A DNA stretch of 40,316 nt from Prevotella sp. UBA2755 (GCA_002353225.1 DEJF01000021.1:1-40316); one strand, 5' to 3'. Counted from the first letter of the stretch, positions 9,641-17,934 are shown. Notes: generated by a model from the sequence alone, not told the origin. Numbers and translations are program-made.

Positions 9641-10704
9641 ATATGAATAAGAAAACAATAATAACTTCCTTGCTGATGCTGGCAATACTGCCAGTATCAG
9701 CACAGAAACTGATTGCGACAAAGACGACCATTGATGTAGGCAAGACTGGTTTCCAACAACCAGTCACTGCCGTGTTTGAGTTTAAGAACAAAAGTATCCG
9801 ACGCTTGACGATAGAGTCGGTACAGCCAGACTGTAGTTGTACGACGGTAGACTATCCTAAAAAGGTGATCGGCATGGGTGAGAAATTCGAGATCAAGATG
9901 ACCTACGATGCCAAGATGCTTGGGCATTTCGACAAGCAGGCTGCTATCATCTCGAATGGTACTAAGAAACCTGTGTATATCAGGATGAAAGGTATTGTCT
10001 CGGAGAGTTATCAAGATTTCTCGGGTGACTATCCGATAGAGATGGGTAACATGCGCATTGACAAGAACGAACTGGAGTTTGATAATGTGAATAAAGGTGA
10101 GATGCCTATTGCTCAGATTCATGTCTATAATAATGGTACAGGACTGATGCGCCCTAATCTCATGCACCTGCCTTCCTATCTCTCGGCAACGGTAGCACCA
10201 GAGGAGATACGTCCTGGGCGTTCTGCTACGATCAGTGTGACACTCAATTCCAACAAGGTTAGCGATTACGGATTAACGCAGGAGTCTATCTATCTTGCGG
10301 CTAATCCCGGTGACAAAGCGACGAAGGATAATCTGATAGGAGTGTCTACGGTCTTATTGCCTTCGTTTACGAAGATGACGGCTACCCAGAAACTGTATGC
10401 GCCGAAGATGTACCTGTCCAAAGAGCAGGTAGACATCGTTTTTGACGGTAAGTCGAAGAAGAAAGACGAGATACAGATATCTAATACGGGTCGGACACCG
10501 TTGACGATCTCTTCGTTGCAGATGTTTACGGAGGGCTTGCAGATATCATTAGGCAAGAGTACGCTCCAGACAGGGGAGTCAACGAAGTTAAAGATTACGG
10601 CACAGCGTGACGTGTTGAAGAATGTACGTACGAAACCACGTATTCTGATGATTACCAACGACCCCGACCAATCGAAAGTCGTCATAACCATTAATGTGAA
10701 ATAA
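9637..10704 (+). CDS. DUF1573 domain-containing exported protein
   Basis: This 355-residue protein has a signal peptide (MNMNKKTIITSLLMLAIL..., cleavage near residue 23 after VSAQ). It carries an N-terminal DUF1573 immunoglobulin-like domain with the typical CSC pair (PDCSCTTVDY, about residues 65-74). A second, related domain near residues 250-355 has ISNTGRTPLTISS. DUF1573 proteins are Bacteroidetes envelope proteins of unknown role that resemble ASH/MSP-type beta-sandwich domains. The ATG at 9637 overlaps the TGA of the upstream gene (ATGA), so the two are probably translated together and may work in the same compartment; a second ATG at 9643 is an equally possible start. No catalytic residues are visible. 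Confidence 0.85.
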   Translation: MNMNKKTIITSLLMLAILPVSAQKLIATKTTIDVGKTGFQQPVTAVFEFKNKSIRRLTIESVQPDCSCTTVDYPKKVIGMGEKFEIKMTYDAKMLGHFDKQAAIISNGTKKPVYIRMKGIVSESYQDFSGDYPIEMGNMRIDKNELEFDNVNKGEMPIAQIHVYNNGTGLMRPNLMHLPSYLSATVAPEEIRPGRSATISVTLNSNKVSDYGLTQESIYLAANPGDKATKDNLIGVSTVLLPSFTKMTATQKLYAPKMYLSKEQVDIVFDGKSKKKDEIQISNTGRTPLTISSLQMFTEGLQISLGKSTLQTGESTKLKITAQRDVLKNVRTKPRILMITNDPDQSKVVITINVK

Positions 10705-10709
10705 ATGCC

Positions 10710-11831
10710 ATGGAACATCCAGAGAATAGTGCTGAATATGCAGGATTGCAAGTGAATAGTGGGGTAGAGCAGCCTTCTATTATCAACCCCTATCTGCAGC
10801 GTAAGCGTTTTAAGCGTCATGAGATGACTGCTGCGGAGATGGTTGAGGGAATCGTCAAAGGGGATGTGACCATCCTTTCTCAGGCAGTGACCTTGGTGGA
10901 GAGTGTCAATCCTGCCCATCAGGCAAAGGCACAGGAGGTCATCAATAAATGTCTGCCCTATAGTGGTAACTCTATCCGTGTGGGAATCAGTGGTGTGCCA
11001 GGCGCAGGTAAGTCAACGTCTATCGATGCCTTTGGTATCCATGTGTTAAAAGAGAAAGGCGGAAAACTTGCTGTTCTTGCCATCGATCCCAGTTCGGAAC
11101 GCTCGAAAGGCAGTATCTTGGGGGATAAGACGCGTATGGAGAAACTCTCTGTTCATCCCGACTCGTTCATCCGTCCTAGTCCGACGGCAGGCTCTTTGGG
11201 TGGTGTGGCTCGTAAGACCCGTGAGACGATCATCCTTTGCGAGGCGGCTGGTTTCGACAAGATATTCGTGGAGACGGTGGGTGTAGGACAGAGTGAGACG
11301 GCATGCCATTCGATGGTTGACTTCTTTTTACTCATCCAACTGGCAGGTACGGGAGACGAGTTACAGGGTATCAAACGAGGTATCATGGAGATCAGTGACG
11401 GTATCGTCATCAATAAATGTGATGGTGAGAATGTGGACAAGTGTCAGATGGCTGCCACTAACTTCCGTAACGCCCTCCATTTCTTCCCCATGCCCGAGAG
11501 TGGCTGGCTCCCCAAGGTTCTTTGTTATAGTGGCTTCTTTGGCATCGGCATCAAGGAGATATGGGACATGGTCTATCAGTATATCGACTTTGTGAAGGCG
11601 AACGGCTATTTTGACTATCGTCGTAATGAGCAGTCGAAATACTGGATGTACGAGACGATCAACGAGCACTTGCGCATGAACTTCTATAATAACCCAATTA
11701 TACAGCAGAAGTTAGAGGCGGCGGAACGCACCGTCCTTGCAGGAGAACAGACCTCCTTCACGGCAGCCCAGAGCCTGCTCGACGAATATTATAATGATCT
11801 AGAAAATCTAGAAAAATCTAGAACGATATAG
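10710..11831 (+). CDS. meaB: Methylmalonyl-CoA mutase-associated GTPase MeaB
   Basis: The 373-residue protein belongs to the MeaB/ArgK G3E GTPase family. The P-loop GVPGAGKS is at residues 95-102, and VETVGVGQSE and VINKCD are the switch and NKxD base-recognition motifs. MeaB loads and protects the adenosylcobalamin cofactor of methylmalonyl-CoA mutase, used in Bacteroidales for succinate-propionate metabolism; the mutase genes are not in the window. It starts 5 bp after the DUF1573 gene and is probably co-transcribed. The C-terminal residues DLENLEKSRTI are encoded by TCTAGAAAA direct repeats that continue past the stop codon, so the tail may be a recent, unconserved extension. Confidence 0.92.
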   Translation: MEHPENSAEYAGLQVNSGVEQPSIINPYLQRKRFKRHEMTAAEMVEGIVKGDVTILSQAVTLVESVNPAHQAKAQEVINKCLPYSGNSIRVGISGVPGAGKSTSIDAFGIHVLKEKGGKLAVLAIDPSSERSKGSILGDKTRMEKLSVHPDSFIRPSPTAGSLGGVARKTRETIILCEAAGFDKIFVETVGVGQSETACHSMVDFFLLIQLAGTGDELQGIKRGIMEISDGIVINKCDGENVDKCQMAATNFRNALHFFPMPESGWLPKVLCYSGFFGIGIKEIWDMVYQYIDFVKANGYFDYRRNEQSKYWMYETINEHLRMNFYNNPIIQQKLEAAERTVLAGEQTSFTAAQSLLDEYYNDLENLEKSRTI

Positions 11832-11851
11832 AACGTTCTAGATCTTCTAGA
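11798..11851 (+). repeat. Five TCTAGA motifs with a 9-bp hairpin at the meaB/ispH junction
   Basis: TCTAGA occurs at 11798, 11807, 11817, 11837 and 11846. The first three are spaced 9-10 bp as direct repeats inside the meaB end. TCTAGAACG (11817-11825) and CGTTCTAGA (11834-11842) form a perfect 9-bp stem with an 8-base loop that contains the meaB stop codon. No long T-tract follows, so it is not a classical terminator. Confidence 0.85.
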
Positions 11852-11861
11852 AAAGAAACAA

Positions 11862-12734
11862 ATGCTACAGATAGAGATTGACAGCGGTAGTGGTTTCTGC
11901 TTCGGAGTGACGACAGCCATCCAGAAAGCAGAGGAAGAGTTGGCAAAGGGTAATACACTCTATTGTCTGGGTGATATCGTACATAATGGCATGGAGTGTG
12001 ACCGGCTGCGGCAGATGGGACTCATCACCATCAACCATGACGAGATGCGGAAACTCCATGATGTCAAGGTGTTGTTGCGTGCCCATGGTGAGCCTCCTGC
12101 CACCTATGAACTTGCCCGTCGTAACAATATTGAGATTATTGATGCCACCTGTCCTGTGGTTCTGCAACTCCAGCGGAAAATCAAAAAGCAATATGAGGCA
12201 GGTAATGGACAAATCGTCATCTTTGGAAAGAAAGGTCATGCGGAGGTTCTTGGACTGGTAGGACAGACGCAGTCCGCAGCCATTGTCATTGAAAGTTTCG
12301 AGGAGGTGAGGAAACTCGACTTTACCCGTGACATCTATCTGTATTCTCAGACAACGAAGTCGCTCGATGAGTTCCATCGTATCATCGAGTACATCCAGCA
12401 GCATATCTCTCCCTCAGCCGTGTTTAAGAGTTTCGATACCATCTGTCGTAATGTGGCAAACCGTATGCCGAATATCTCCAACTTCGCCACAAAGCATGAC
12501 CTTATCCTCTTCGTCTGCGGACGGAAGAGCAGTAACGGAAAGGTGCTCTTCAACGAGTGTCTGCGCGTGAATCCTAATACTCACCTCATTGAGGGACCGG
12601 ACGAGATAGACTCCTCATGGCTAAAAGGTATTAAGACGGTAGGCATCTGTGGTGCTACCAGTACCCCCAAATGGTTGATGGAACAATGTCGTGATGCCTT
12701 GCTGAAAGGTGAAGCCCTATACTCGCAAGCGTAA
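11862..12734 (+). CDS. ispH: 4-hydroxy-3-methylbut-2-enyl diphosphate reductase (IspH)
   Basis: The enzyme converts HMBPP to IPP and DMAPP in the last step of the non-mevalonate isoprenoid pathway, using a [4Fe-4S] cluster. The three cluster cysteines are visible: Cys13 in SGFCFGV, Cys97 in DATCPVV and Cys263 in GICGATSTP. The substrate-binding histidines in AHGEPP and KKGHAEV and the TTKSLDEF segment are also present. At 290 residues it has normal family length. It lies 30 bp after meaB with a hairpin between them. A polyprenyl diphosphate synthase that uses its products lies 4 kb downstream. In some Bacteroidetes ispH, cmk and porQ are neighbours; here two genes intervene. Confidence 0.95.
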   Translation: MLQIEIDSGSGFCFGVTTAIQKAEEELAKGNTLYCLGDIVHNGMECDRLRQMGLITINHDEMRKLHDVKVLLRAHGEPPATYELARRNNIEIIDATCPVVLQLQRKIKKQYEAGNGQIVIFGKKGHAEVLGLVGQTQSAAIVIESFEEVRKLDFTRDIYLYSQTTKSLDEFHRIIEYIQQHISPSAVFKSFDTICRNVANRMPNISNFATKHDLILFVCGRKSSNGKVLFNECLRVNPNTHLIEGPDEIDSSWLKGIKTVGICGATSTPKWLMEQCRDALLKGEALYSQA

Positions 12735-12781
12735 TGACACAATTGATAATTTGATGTCACCGAAATAATAAATAAAAGACT

Positions 12782-13408
12782 ATGAATTCAAGAATGATGA
12801 TGTTCTCAGCGCTCATAATGGTAGCCCTGAGTGTGTGTGCGAAGAAAGTGAAACTGACCATCGACGGTACAACGTCGCGTTCACAGACTACACTGTACCT
12901 GGTTGTCAACAAAGACACGGCTAATGCACAGCGTATCCCCGTCAACGATGCGAAGTTCTCTGTGACAGTTAAAGTGGACAAGAATGACTTTATTCGTTTG
13001 TTAGACAACAAACAAAGACCTGATCGTGGTGGCTTCGTACTCATTCCCGACAATCACCATATTACAGTCGATATATGGGATGGTAAAGTGGAGGGCTCCC
13101 CTATGTCACAACGCTTGCAAAACGCAGTCAGAGCAATACAGAGTGCAGGACCTGGCACATTTCATATTGATGTTTTCTCTGAAGACCCTAAGGCGTGGGA
13201 GGAAGCGCGTGCTCAGGAGAGTGCTATACGTGCACAGATGGAAGAACAACAACGTGAACTTGTCCGGAAGGTGATGTTGGAGAATAAAGACAATAACATC
13301 CCTGCATGGATTCTCTATTGTTTTCCAGAACTGGCTTACAAGTATCTTGATGAGGTCACCAAAGACTCTCCAAAATGGATGAGGCATCCGTTATTAATAA
13401 AACAATGA
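12782..13408 (+). CDS. Exported protein, DUF4369-like
   Basis: The 208-residue protein starts with a signal-peptide-like segment (MNSRMMMFSALIMVALSVC, then AKK). The mature part has a beta-rich region, about residues 22-95, that resembles the N-terminal DUF4369 module of Bacteroidetes thiol-disulfide proteins: KLTIDGTT, LYLVVNKDT and FVLIPDNHHITVDI are typical strand patterns. A helical Glu/Gln/Arg-rich stretch follows (about 135-170). There is no thioredoxin CxxC domain after it, so it would be a stand-alone version. It follows ispH by 47 bp, which contains TGACA...TGTCA able to form a weak 5-bp stem. Its role is unknown, and the family assignment is tentative. Confidence 0.65.
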   Translation: MNSRMMMFSALIMVALSVCAKKVKLTIDGTTSRSQTTLYLVVNKDTANAQRIPVNDAKFSVTVKVDKNDFIRLLDNKQRPDRGGFVLIPDNHHITVDIWDGKVEGSPMSQRLQNAVRAIQSAGPGTFHIDVFSEDPKAWEEARAQESAIRAQMEEQQRELVRKVMLENKDNNIPAWILYCFPELAYKYLDEVTKDSPKWMRHPLLIKQ

Positions 13409-13566
13409 TGTCATCCGCTGACGGTTGCGGATTTGCAGATTCAGTGGGAAAACAGCATGCTTTTAAGTTATTCGTATGATTGACTGCCTGCGTGTTTCTG
13501 CTTGTTAAAAGTCACTCTTCTTACTGATATTCGTATTCGTTCTTATTGATAAACTCCATTTCAGTA

Positions 13567-13610
13567 ATTGCAATTCAATTTGATTTGCATTGCAATTCAA
13601 TTTGATTTGC
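13567..13610 (+). repeat. Two perfect 22-bp direct repeats
   Basis: ATTGCAATTCAATTTGATTT followed by GC occurs at 13567-13588 and, without a gap or mismatch, at 13589-13610. It lies in the 217-bp space between two convergent genes (13408 and 13626). The unit is AT-rich, and ATTGCAAT is palindromic. Confidence 0.9.
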
Positions 13611-13625
13611 AATAATAGGACGGTA

Positions 13626-14414
13626 CTATGACCCCCTCACCAGTAACCTGTTATCCCTACAGGAGGCAACTTCATCATTGATGCAAGGCACTCTTATGAC
13701 AGCCAATCGCCATAGCGTTCCCCACCAGCCATAGCCGAAGAGTTGGTGGTAGGTAATATACATGTAGGCTATCCAGACGAAGAGTTCAGCGTTTGGGTCC
13801 CAGTAGCCAATAAAGGATAGCAGGAGACTCTGGACACTCAGGAATACTTGCAAGAAGAATCCCTCGGGCAGTGTATGGTGGGGATAACTTGGAGCAAAGC
13901 GGAACACCAGCCACGTAGGCAGGATATAGAAGGATTGAAGGAGCAGTGTCGCCCAACTTTTCTGGGAATTGATCCATTCTACGATTTCGTCTACCTTCGG
14001 AATATTGAACTGAATACCCAGGACATCATTTCTCAGATTAAAGACCCATTCGAAAGCAACTACGAAGAGACAGACGATAACCAGCATTTTGATGGGTGGG
14101 AACGATACTTGGCGGTGACCACTGATGTAGTCACGCACCAGATAGTCCGGGCGCCCTATCAACTGAACAAGCGTATACAAGAATGAGCGGGAGTCTAACC
14201 CCCATAGGATGGCAATGTTATCCTTGATGGAGTTCCATCCTACACGTCCTATCTCGGCACGCTGACCACAGAGAGGACAGAAGTTGCCAGCAAACTGGGT
14301 GCCGCAGTTGTGACAATGCAGGACGGTGTCCTGATGCCGATTGACATAATGCGGTCTTGCCTGTTGCCAGCGGCAGAAACGAAGGTAATATTGTCTTAAC
14401 TTCTCTTTGTTCAA
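13626..14414 (-). CDS. DUF3667 family membrane protein, possibly decaying at both ends
   Basis: The N-terminus contains the zinc-ribbon CHNCG...CPLCGQ typical of DUF3667. Then comes the conserved IGRPDYLVRDYISG segment, and at least three hydrophobic helices follow. Two features are odd. The only start in this frame after the preceding stop is a TTG at 14414, with no in-frame ATG before the zinc ribbon. The C-terminus also leaves its hydrophobic pattern after WGTLWRLAVIRV and ends in a polar tail (DEVASCRDNRLLVRGS) instead of another helix. The gene is last in the porQ-cmk-DUF3667 operon, 21 bp after cmk. The family function is unknown. Confidence 0.75.
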   Translation of the reverse strand: MNKEKLRQYYLRFCRWQQARPHYVNRHQDTVLHCHNCGTQFAGNFCPLCGQRAEIGRVGWNSIKDNIAILWGLDSRSFLYTLVQLIGRPDYLVRDYISGHRQVSFPPIKMLVIVCLFVVAFEWVFNLRNDVLGIQFNIPKVDEIVEWINSQKSWATLLLQSFYILPTWLVFRFAPSYPHHTLPEGFFLQVFLSVQSLLLSFIGYWDPNAELFVWIAYMYITYHQLFGYGWWGTLWRLAVIRVPCINDEVASCRDNRLLVRGS

Positions 14415-14435
14415 AAAACTTATTCAATAGTTTCC

Positions 14436-15125
14436 TTATTTTTTTACCGCCTCGTTGAACCTGTCAAGTAGCCATTGCTTCTGCTCGGCAATCGTCATGT
14501 TGCTGTTGTCAAGTTCGATGGCATCATCTGCCTTGCGTAAGGGGGATACCTCACGATGAGAGTCGATATAGTCACGCTCCTGCACATTCTTGAGGATCTC
14601 CTCATAGTCGGCCTCCATGCCTTTAGCCTTCAACTCGTCATAACGACGCTGGGCACGTACCTCGGCGGAGGCAGTGACATAAACTTTCAACTCGGCATTA
14701 GGGAAGACAGTGGTACCGATGTCACGACCATCCATCACGACACCCTTGTCCTTGCCCATCTGCTGTTGTTGTGCCACCATCGCCTCACGGACGAAACCAA
14801 GGGTCGCGATGGGACTGACATGGTTGCTGACCTCCATCGTGCGGATATCTTTTTCCACAAGTTCACCATTCAGATAAGTGTCGGGACGACCAGTCTCCGC
14901 ATTGAACTTAAACGAGATCTTTATCTCGGGCATACGGCGACGCAACTCGTCTTCCTTGATACCATCAGCAGTGAAGAGTCCGTTACGGAGGGCAAAGAGA
15001 GTGACACTACGATACATGGCGCCAGTGTCTACATAAACATACCCTACCTCACGGGCAAGGTCTTTCGCCATGGTACTCTTTCCACAGGAAGAGTGACCGT
15101 CAATTGCTATTGTAATCTTTTTCAT
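14436..15125 (-). CDS. cmk: Cytidylate kinase
   Basis: The 229-residue enzyme phosphorylates CMP and dCMP to the diphosphates with ATP in the cytoplasm. The P-loop GHSSCGKS is at residues 10-17, and DTGAMYRSVT follows at about 32-41. The CMP-binding VVMDGRDIGTTVFP motif and the LID region with DYIDSHR, ending in SPLRKADDAIELD, are all present. Length and motif order are standard. It starts 26 bp after porQ, so it is probably co-transcribed; this porQ-cmk linkage is known from other Bacteroidetes. Confidence 0.95.
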   Translation of the reverse strand: MKKITIAIDGHSSCGKSTMAKDLAREVGYVYVDTGAMYRSVTLFALRNGLFTADGIKEDELRRRMPEIKISFKFNAETGRPDTYLNGELVEKDIRTMEVSNHVSPIATLGFVREAMVAQQQQMGKDKGVVMDGRDIGTTVFPNAELKVYVTASAEVRAQRRYDELKAKGMEADYEEILKNVQERDYIDSHREVSPLRKADDAIELDNSNMTIAEQKQWLLDRFNEAVKK

Positions 15126-15151
15126 ATTCTTTGTTCTTATTCGAAATCTCG

Positions 15152-16096
15152 TTATAACGAGTATGTCGCGTTAATCAGCAAGGACGAGGCAGAGACATGG
15201 TATTTCGCATAAGCGACATTGAGTTTGAAACGCTTGAGCGACAGTCCTGCACCAACAGAGAGACCTGCTCCATGACTGCTGCTGCCTTCACCATCGCTGA
15301 CCTTCATCTCGTCACGACGGCGGAAGTTATAGCCTCCTGCAATATAGATGTTCTCGCCGATGAAGACATCAACACCTAAAGCGACATGCTGGATGAAGTT
15401 GGTGTCCCAGCGGTTAAGACGTGAGAGGGTGGCAGAGAAACGTAGGGGAGCGGCAGCCAGTCGTTTGGAGACACCCACCAGCAAGTCCAAAGGAATCTTC
15501 TCGTATTCATCCTGATAAGCCTTCACCTGTCCACCAAGGTTCTTCGCCACGGCAGAGAGTGACCATCCGCGTTCCTCATCATAATAGTTCAATCCTAAAT
15601 CGGAGGCAATACCGATGGAGTTATAACTGGCAATTGACGAGGAGATGAAGCGCAGGGTGACACCACCGCTCCAACGGTCACTCAGCAGATAGGCGAAGGT
15701 ACCTGCTACCGCAATGTCTTTTGCAGAGAAAGTACCTTGTTCAATGTTGTCTATCGTCGTCTCTTTCATACTGCCATAGTCCATGTACTGGGCACTGACA
15801 CCCCATGTGGCTCGTTCGCCCGATGCCTTGATGAAAGAGGCGGAAGCAGTCTTAGCCCCTTCCATGTATGTCATGAAGTTAAGGTTGATACTCTTGTCGG
15901 CAGTATTGCAGATCAGAGCGGGATTATGGAAGATAAGGGTAGGGTCGTCATCGTCAATGGTGATGTTATCACCACCTAAAGCAGCCACGTGGGCACTGAC
16001 AGGGAGTCGGAGGAAACTATACACTTCCTGACTCTCCTGGGCTTTCACTTGGAGGGCAGAAAAGATAACAATCAGGGCAAAAACGACTTTTTTCAT
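15152..16096 (-). CDS. porQ: Type IX secretion system protein PorQ
   Basis: The 314-residue outer-membrane protein has a signal peptide (residues 1-19, ending VKAQ). It is followed by the conserved FLRLPVSAHVAALGG and DPTLIFHNPAL motifs of PorQ and its relative PorV. The remainder shows alternating hydrophobic beta strands, as expected for an FadL/PorV-like barrel. PorQ belongs to the attachment machinery of the type IX secretion system, where it is reported to act with PorU, PorV and PorZ; none of those is in the window. It is divergent from tonB, and its TAACTTTG -7 element lies at 16119-16126. Confidence 0.88.
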   Translation of the reverse strand: MKKVVFALIVIFSALQVKAQESQEVYSFLRLPVSAHVAALGGDNITIDDDDPTLIFHNPALICNTADKSINLNFMTYMEGAKTASASFIKASGERATWGVSAQYMDYGSMKETTIDNIEQGTFSAKDIAVAGTFAYLLSDRWSGGVTLRFISSSIASYNSIGIASDLGLNYYDEERGWSLSAVAKNLGGQVKAYQDEYEKIPLDLLVGVSKRLAAAPLRFSATLSRLNRWDTNFIQHVALGVDVFIGENIYIAGGYNFRRRDEMKVSDGEGSSSHGAGLSVGAGLSLKRFKLNVAYAKYHVSASSLLINATYSL

Positions 16097-16118
16097 CTAA
16101 TATTTCCTAAATTCGCGA

Positions 16119-16126
16119 CAAAGTTA
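16119..16126 (-). promoter_or_regulatory. -7 element (TAACTTTG) for porQ
   Basis: TAACTTTG on the reverse strand matches TAnnTTTG and lies 22 bp before the porQ ATG. The -33 position at normal spacing (about 16147-16149) falls inside the 7-bp repeat array, and no TTG is found there. Confidence 0.6.
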
Positions 16127-16133
16127 CTCAATA

Positions 16134-16161
16134 ATTATGAATTATGAATTATGAATTATGA
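16134..16161 (+). repeat. Four tandem 7-bp repeats (ATTATGA) between porQ and tonB
   Basis: ATTATGA is repeated perfectly at 16134, 16141, 16148 and 16155, with a partial copy after it. Read on the porQ strand the unit is TAATTCA, which also occurs in the array between hlyD and the permease gene (37511-37517). Confidence 0.9.
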
Positions 16162-16170
16162 ATTAATTCG

Positions 16171-16178
16171 TACCTTTG
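16171..16178 (+). promoter_or_regulatory. -7 element (TACCTTTG) for tonB
   Basis: TACCTTTG matches TAnnTTTG and lies 41 bp before the tonB ATG. Its -33 position (about 16148-16150) again falls within the 7-bp repeat array, which contains no TTG. Confidence 0.6.
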
Positions 16179-16219
16179 CAAAATAATAACGCACGAACGT
16201 TGTTTTTATTGCCGACGAC

Positions 16220-16939
16220 ATGGAACAAAAGAAAACACCACAGGTGGATTTGGAACAGCAGCGCACCACAGGATTCCTGTTAGGACTGGTGCTGGTGCTT
16301 GCCATGCTCTTTGTCGCTTTAGAGTGGAATAGTGTGGAGTCGGTAGACGATGGAGCAACACTCGATTTGGACGAGTTGGTGCATGAGGATGAGATGATTC
16401 CCATGTCTGTCGAAGAGCAACTTGCCCAGTTAGAGCCAGATAAGTCACAACCCAAGGAGGCTGAGCAACTACGCATAGTAGATGATAATGTGGAGATACA
16501 GCCGCTGGAGGAGCAGGTGGCAGAAGAGGAGGGTGACGGAGATGATGAGACGCTGCTGAAGGAACTGCAGGGTGAGGAAGAGCCTAAGGCGATAGCCCCG
16601 ATGGGAATTGATCCAGAGGATAACCCGTTGATGTTCCGTTTGGTGGAGGATCTTCCCCAGTATCCTGGCGGTGCCGTGGAGTTCATGAAGTGGCTGACGA
16701 AGAATCTGAGATACCCCAAGATAGCACAGGTTCGGAAGACCGAAGGGAAGGTCATCGCCAACTTCTACGTGGAGAAAGACGGTTCCATCACAGGACTGAA
16801 AGTCGTGCAGTCGCTATCCAGAGAGTGCGACAGGGAGGCACTGCGTGTCCTGGGGATGATGCCCAACTGGCAACCGGGTGTGCAGAATGGTAAGCCCTGT
16901 CGTACGAAAGTGAGTATTCCTATTGTATTTAAATTATAA
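16220..16939 (+). CDS. TonB family energy transducer
   Basis: The 239-residue protein has one N-terminal membrane anchor (about residues 14-35, GFLLGLVLVLAMLFVAL) and a periplasmic linker at about 45-125. Its C-terminal TonB domain covers about 150-239: YPGGAVEFMKWL, LRYPKIA and GKVIANFYVEKDGSI are typical, and it ends in KVSIPIVFKL. The linker is rich in Glu and Asp and poor in Pro, unlike the Pro-Lys linker of enterobacterial TonB. TonB transmits proton-motive energy from ExbB/ExbD to outer-membrane receptors; an exbB-exbD operon starts 3 kb downstream. The polyprenyl synthase gene follows after 4 bp. Which receptor it serves cannot be told. Confidence 0.9.
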   Translation: MEQKKTPQVDLEQQRTTGFLLGLVLVLAMLFVALEWNSVESVDDGATLDLDELVHEDEMIPMSVEEQLAQLEPDKSQPKEAEQLRIVDDNVEIQPLEEQVAEEEGDGDDETLLKELQGEEEPKAIAPMGIDPEDNPLMFRLVEDLPQYPGGAVEFMKWLTKNLRYPKIAQVRKTEGKVIANFYVEKDGSITGLKVVQSLSRECDREALRVLGMMPNWQPGVQNGKPCRTKVSIPIVFKL

Positions 16940-16943
16940 GAAT

Positions 16944-17921
16944 ATGATAAAGACATCCAATGAAATTCTGAAATCTGTCAATGATTTCTTAGACAAACTG
17001 CCCTACGAGCGGAAACCTCAGTCACTTTATGACCCCATCCGTTATGTGTTGTCAATTGGTGGGAAACGCATCCGTCCTGTACTGATGCTGATGGCTTATA
17101 ATCTATATAAGGATGAGCCGGAGAAGATCCTGATGCCTGCCTGTGGACTGGAGACTTACCATAACTACACCTTGTTGCATGACGACTTGATGGACAACGC
17201 TGACCTTCGTCGTGGACATGAGACGGTTCATAAGCGTTGGAATGCCAATACAGCAGTCCTTTCGGGTGACTCGATGCTGGTGCTTGCCTATCAGCGTATG
17301 GCACAAGTGCCTTCTGAGAAATTGGAGGCGGTGCTCGACTGTTTCACGGAGACAGCGTTGGAGATCGGTGAGGGACAGGAGTATGACATGTCCTTTGAGA
17401 CTCGCAATGATGTTCGTGAGGAGGAGTATATTGAGATGATTCGTCTGAAAACCTCGGTATTACTTGCCTGTGCTATGAAGATTGGTGCTATCCTCGCTGA
17501 CGCTCCAGAGGAGGACGTTGTCAACTTGTATAAGTTTGGTGAGCAATTGGGTCTCGCTTTCCAGTTGCAGGACGACCTGTTGGACGTCTATGGCGACTCC
17601 AAGGTGTTTGGCAAGGCAATTGGTGGTGACATTACCTCTAACAAGAAAACATATATGCTCATCAATGCTTATAATCGTGCTGATGACAAACAACGTGCAG
17701 AACTGACTCGCTGGATAGAGGCGAAGACCTTCAATCGTGATGTCAAGGTGGCTTCTGTCACACGTCTCTATGACGAGATTGGTATCCGCCAACTCTGTGA
17801 GGAGAAAATCAACGATTATTTCGCAATGGCGGCAGAGAGCCTGAATAAGGTGGCTGTACCAGAGGAGCGTAAGCAGGCACTTCGCCAGTATATGGACGAG
17901 TTGTTGCATCGCAATAAATAA
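16944..17921 (+). CDS. Polyprenyl diphosphate synthase (trans-isoprenyl type)
   Basis: The 325-residue enzyme condenses IPP with allylic diphosphates in the cytoplasm. GGKRIRP is at residues 39-45, the first Asp-rich motif DDLMD at 80-84 (with RRG after it), and the second, DDLLD, at 210-214. The ATG at 16944 is chosen because an in-frame ATG 21 bp upstream lies inside the end of tonB and the later one gives the usual N-terminus. Product chain length (farnesyl, geranylgeranyl or longer) cannot be read with confidence; the residue four to five before the first Asp-rich motif is a Thr-Leu-Leu context with Tyr75 nearby, which suggests a short product. It is in an operon with tonB and tatD. Confidence 0.92.
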   Translation: MIKTSNEILKSVNDFLDKLPYERKPQSLYDPIRYVLSIGGKRIRPVLMLMAYNLYKDEPEKILMPACGLETYHNYTLLHDDLMDNADLRRGHETVHKRWNANTAVLSGDSMLVLAYQRMAQVPSEKLEAVLDCFTETALEIGEGQEYDMSFETRNDVREEEYIEMIRLKTSVLLACAMKIGAILADAPEEDVVNLYKFGEQLGLAFQLQDDLLDVYGDSKVFGKAIGGDITSNKKTYMLINAYNRADDKQRAELTRWIEAKTFNRDVKVASVTRLYDEIGIRQLCEEKINDYFAMAAESLNKVAVPEERKQALRQYMDELLHRNK

Positions 17922-17934
17922 ACGATAGCACCCA

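Noticed and set aside
12735..12781. Terminator between ispH and the next gene (TGACA...TGTCA)
   Set aside because: Only a 5-bp stem with a 15-base loop and no T-tract; too weak to call.
13643..13664. A stretch near 13643-13664 that matches the I-SceI homing endonuclease site at 16 of 18 positions (reverse strand TAGGGATAACAGGTTACT)
   Set aside because: Two mismatches at important positions, no intron or endonuclease gene near it, and one of very many motifs that could match by chance.
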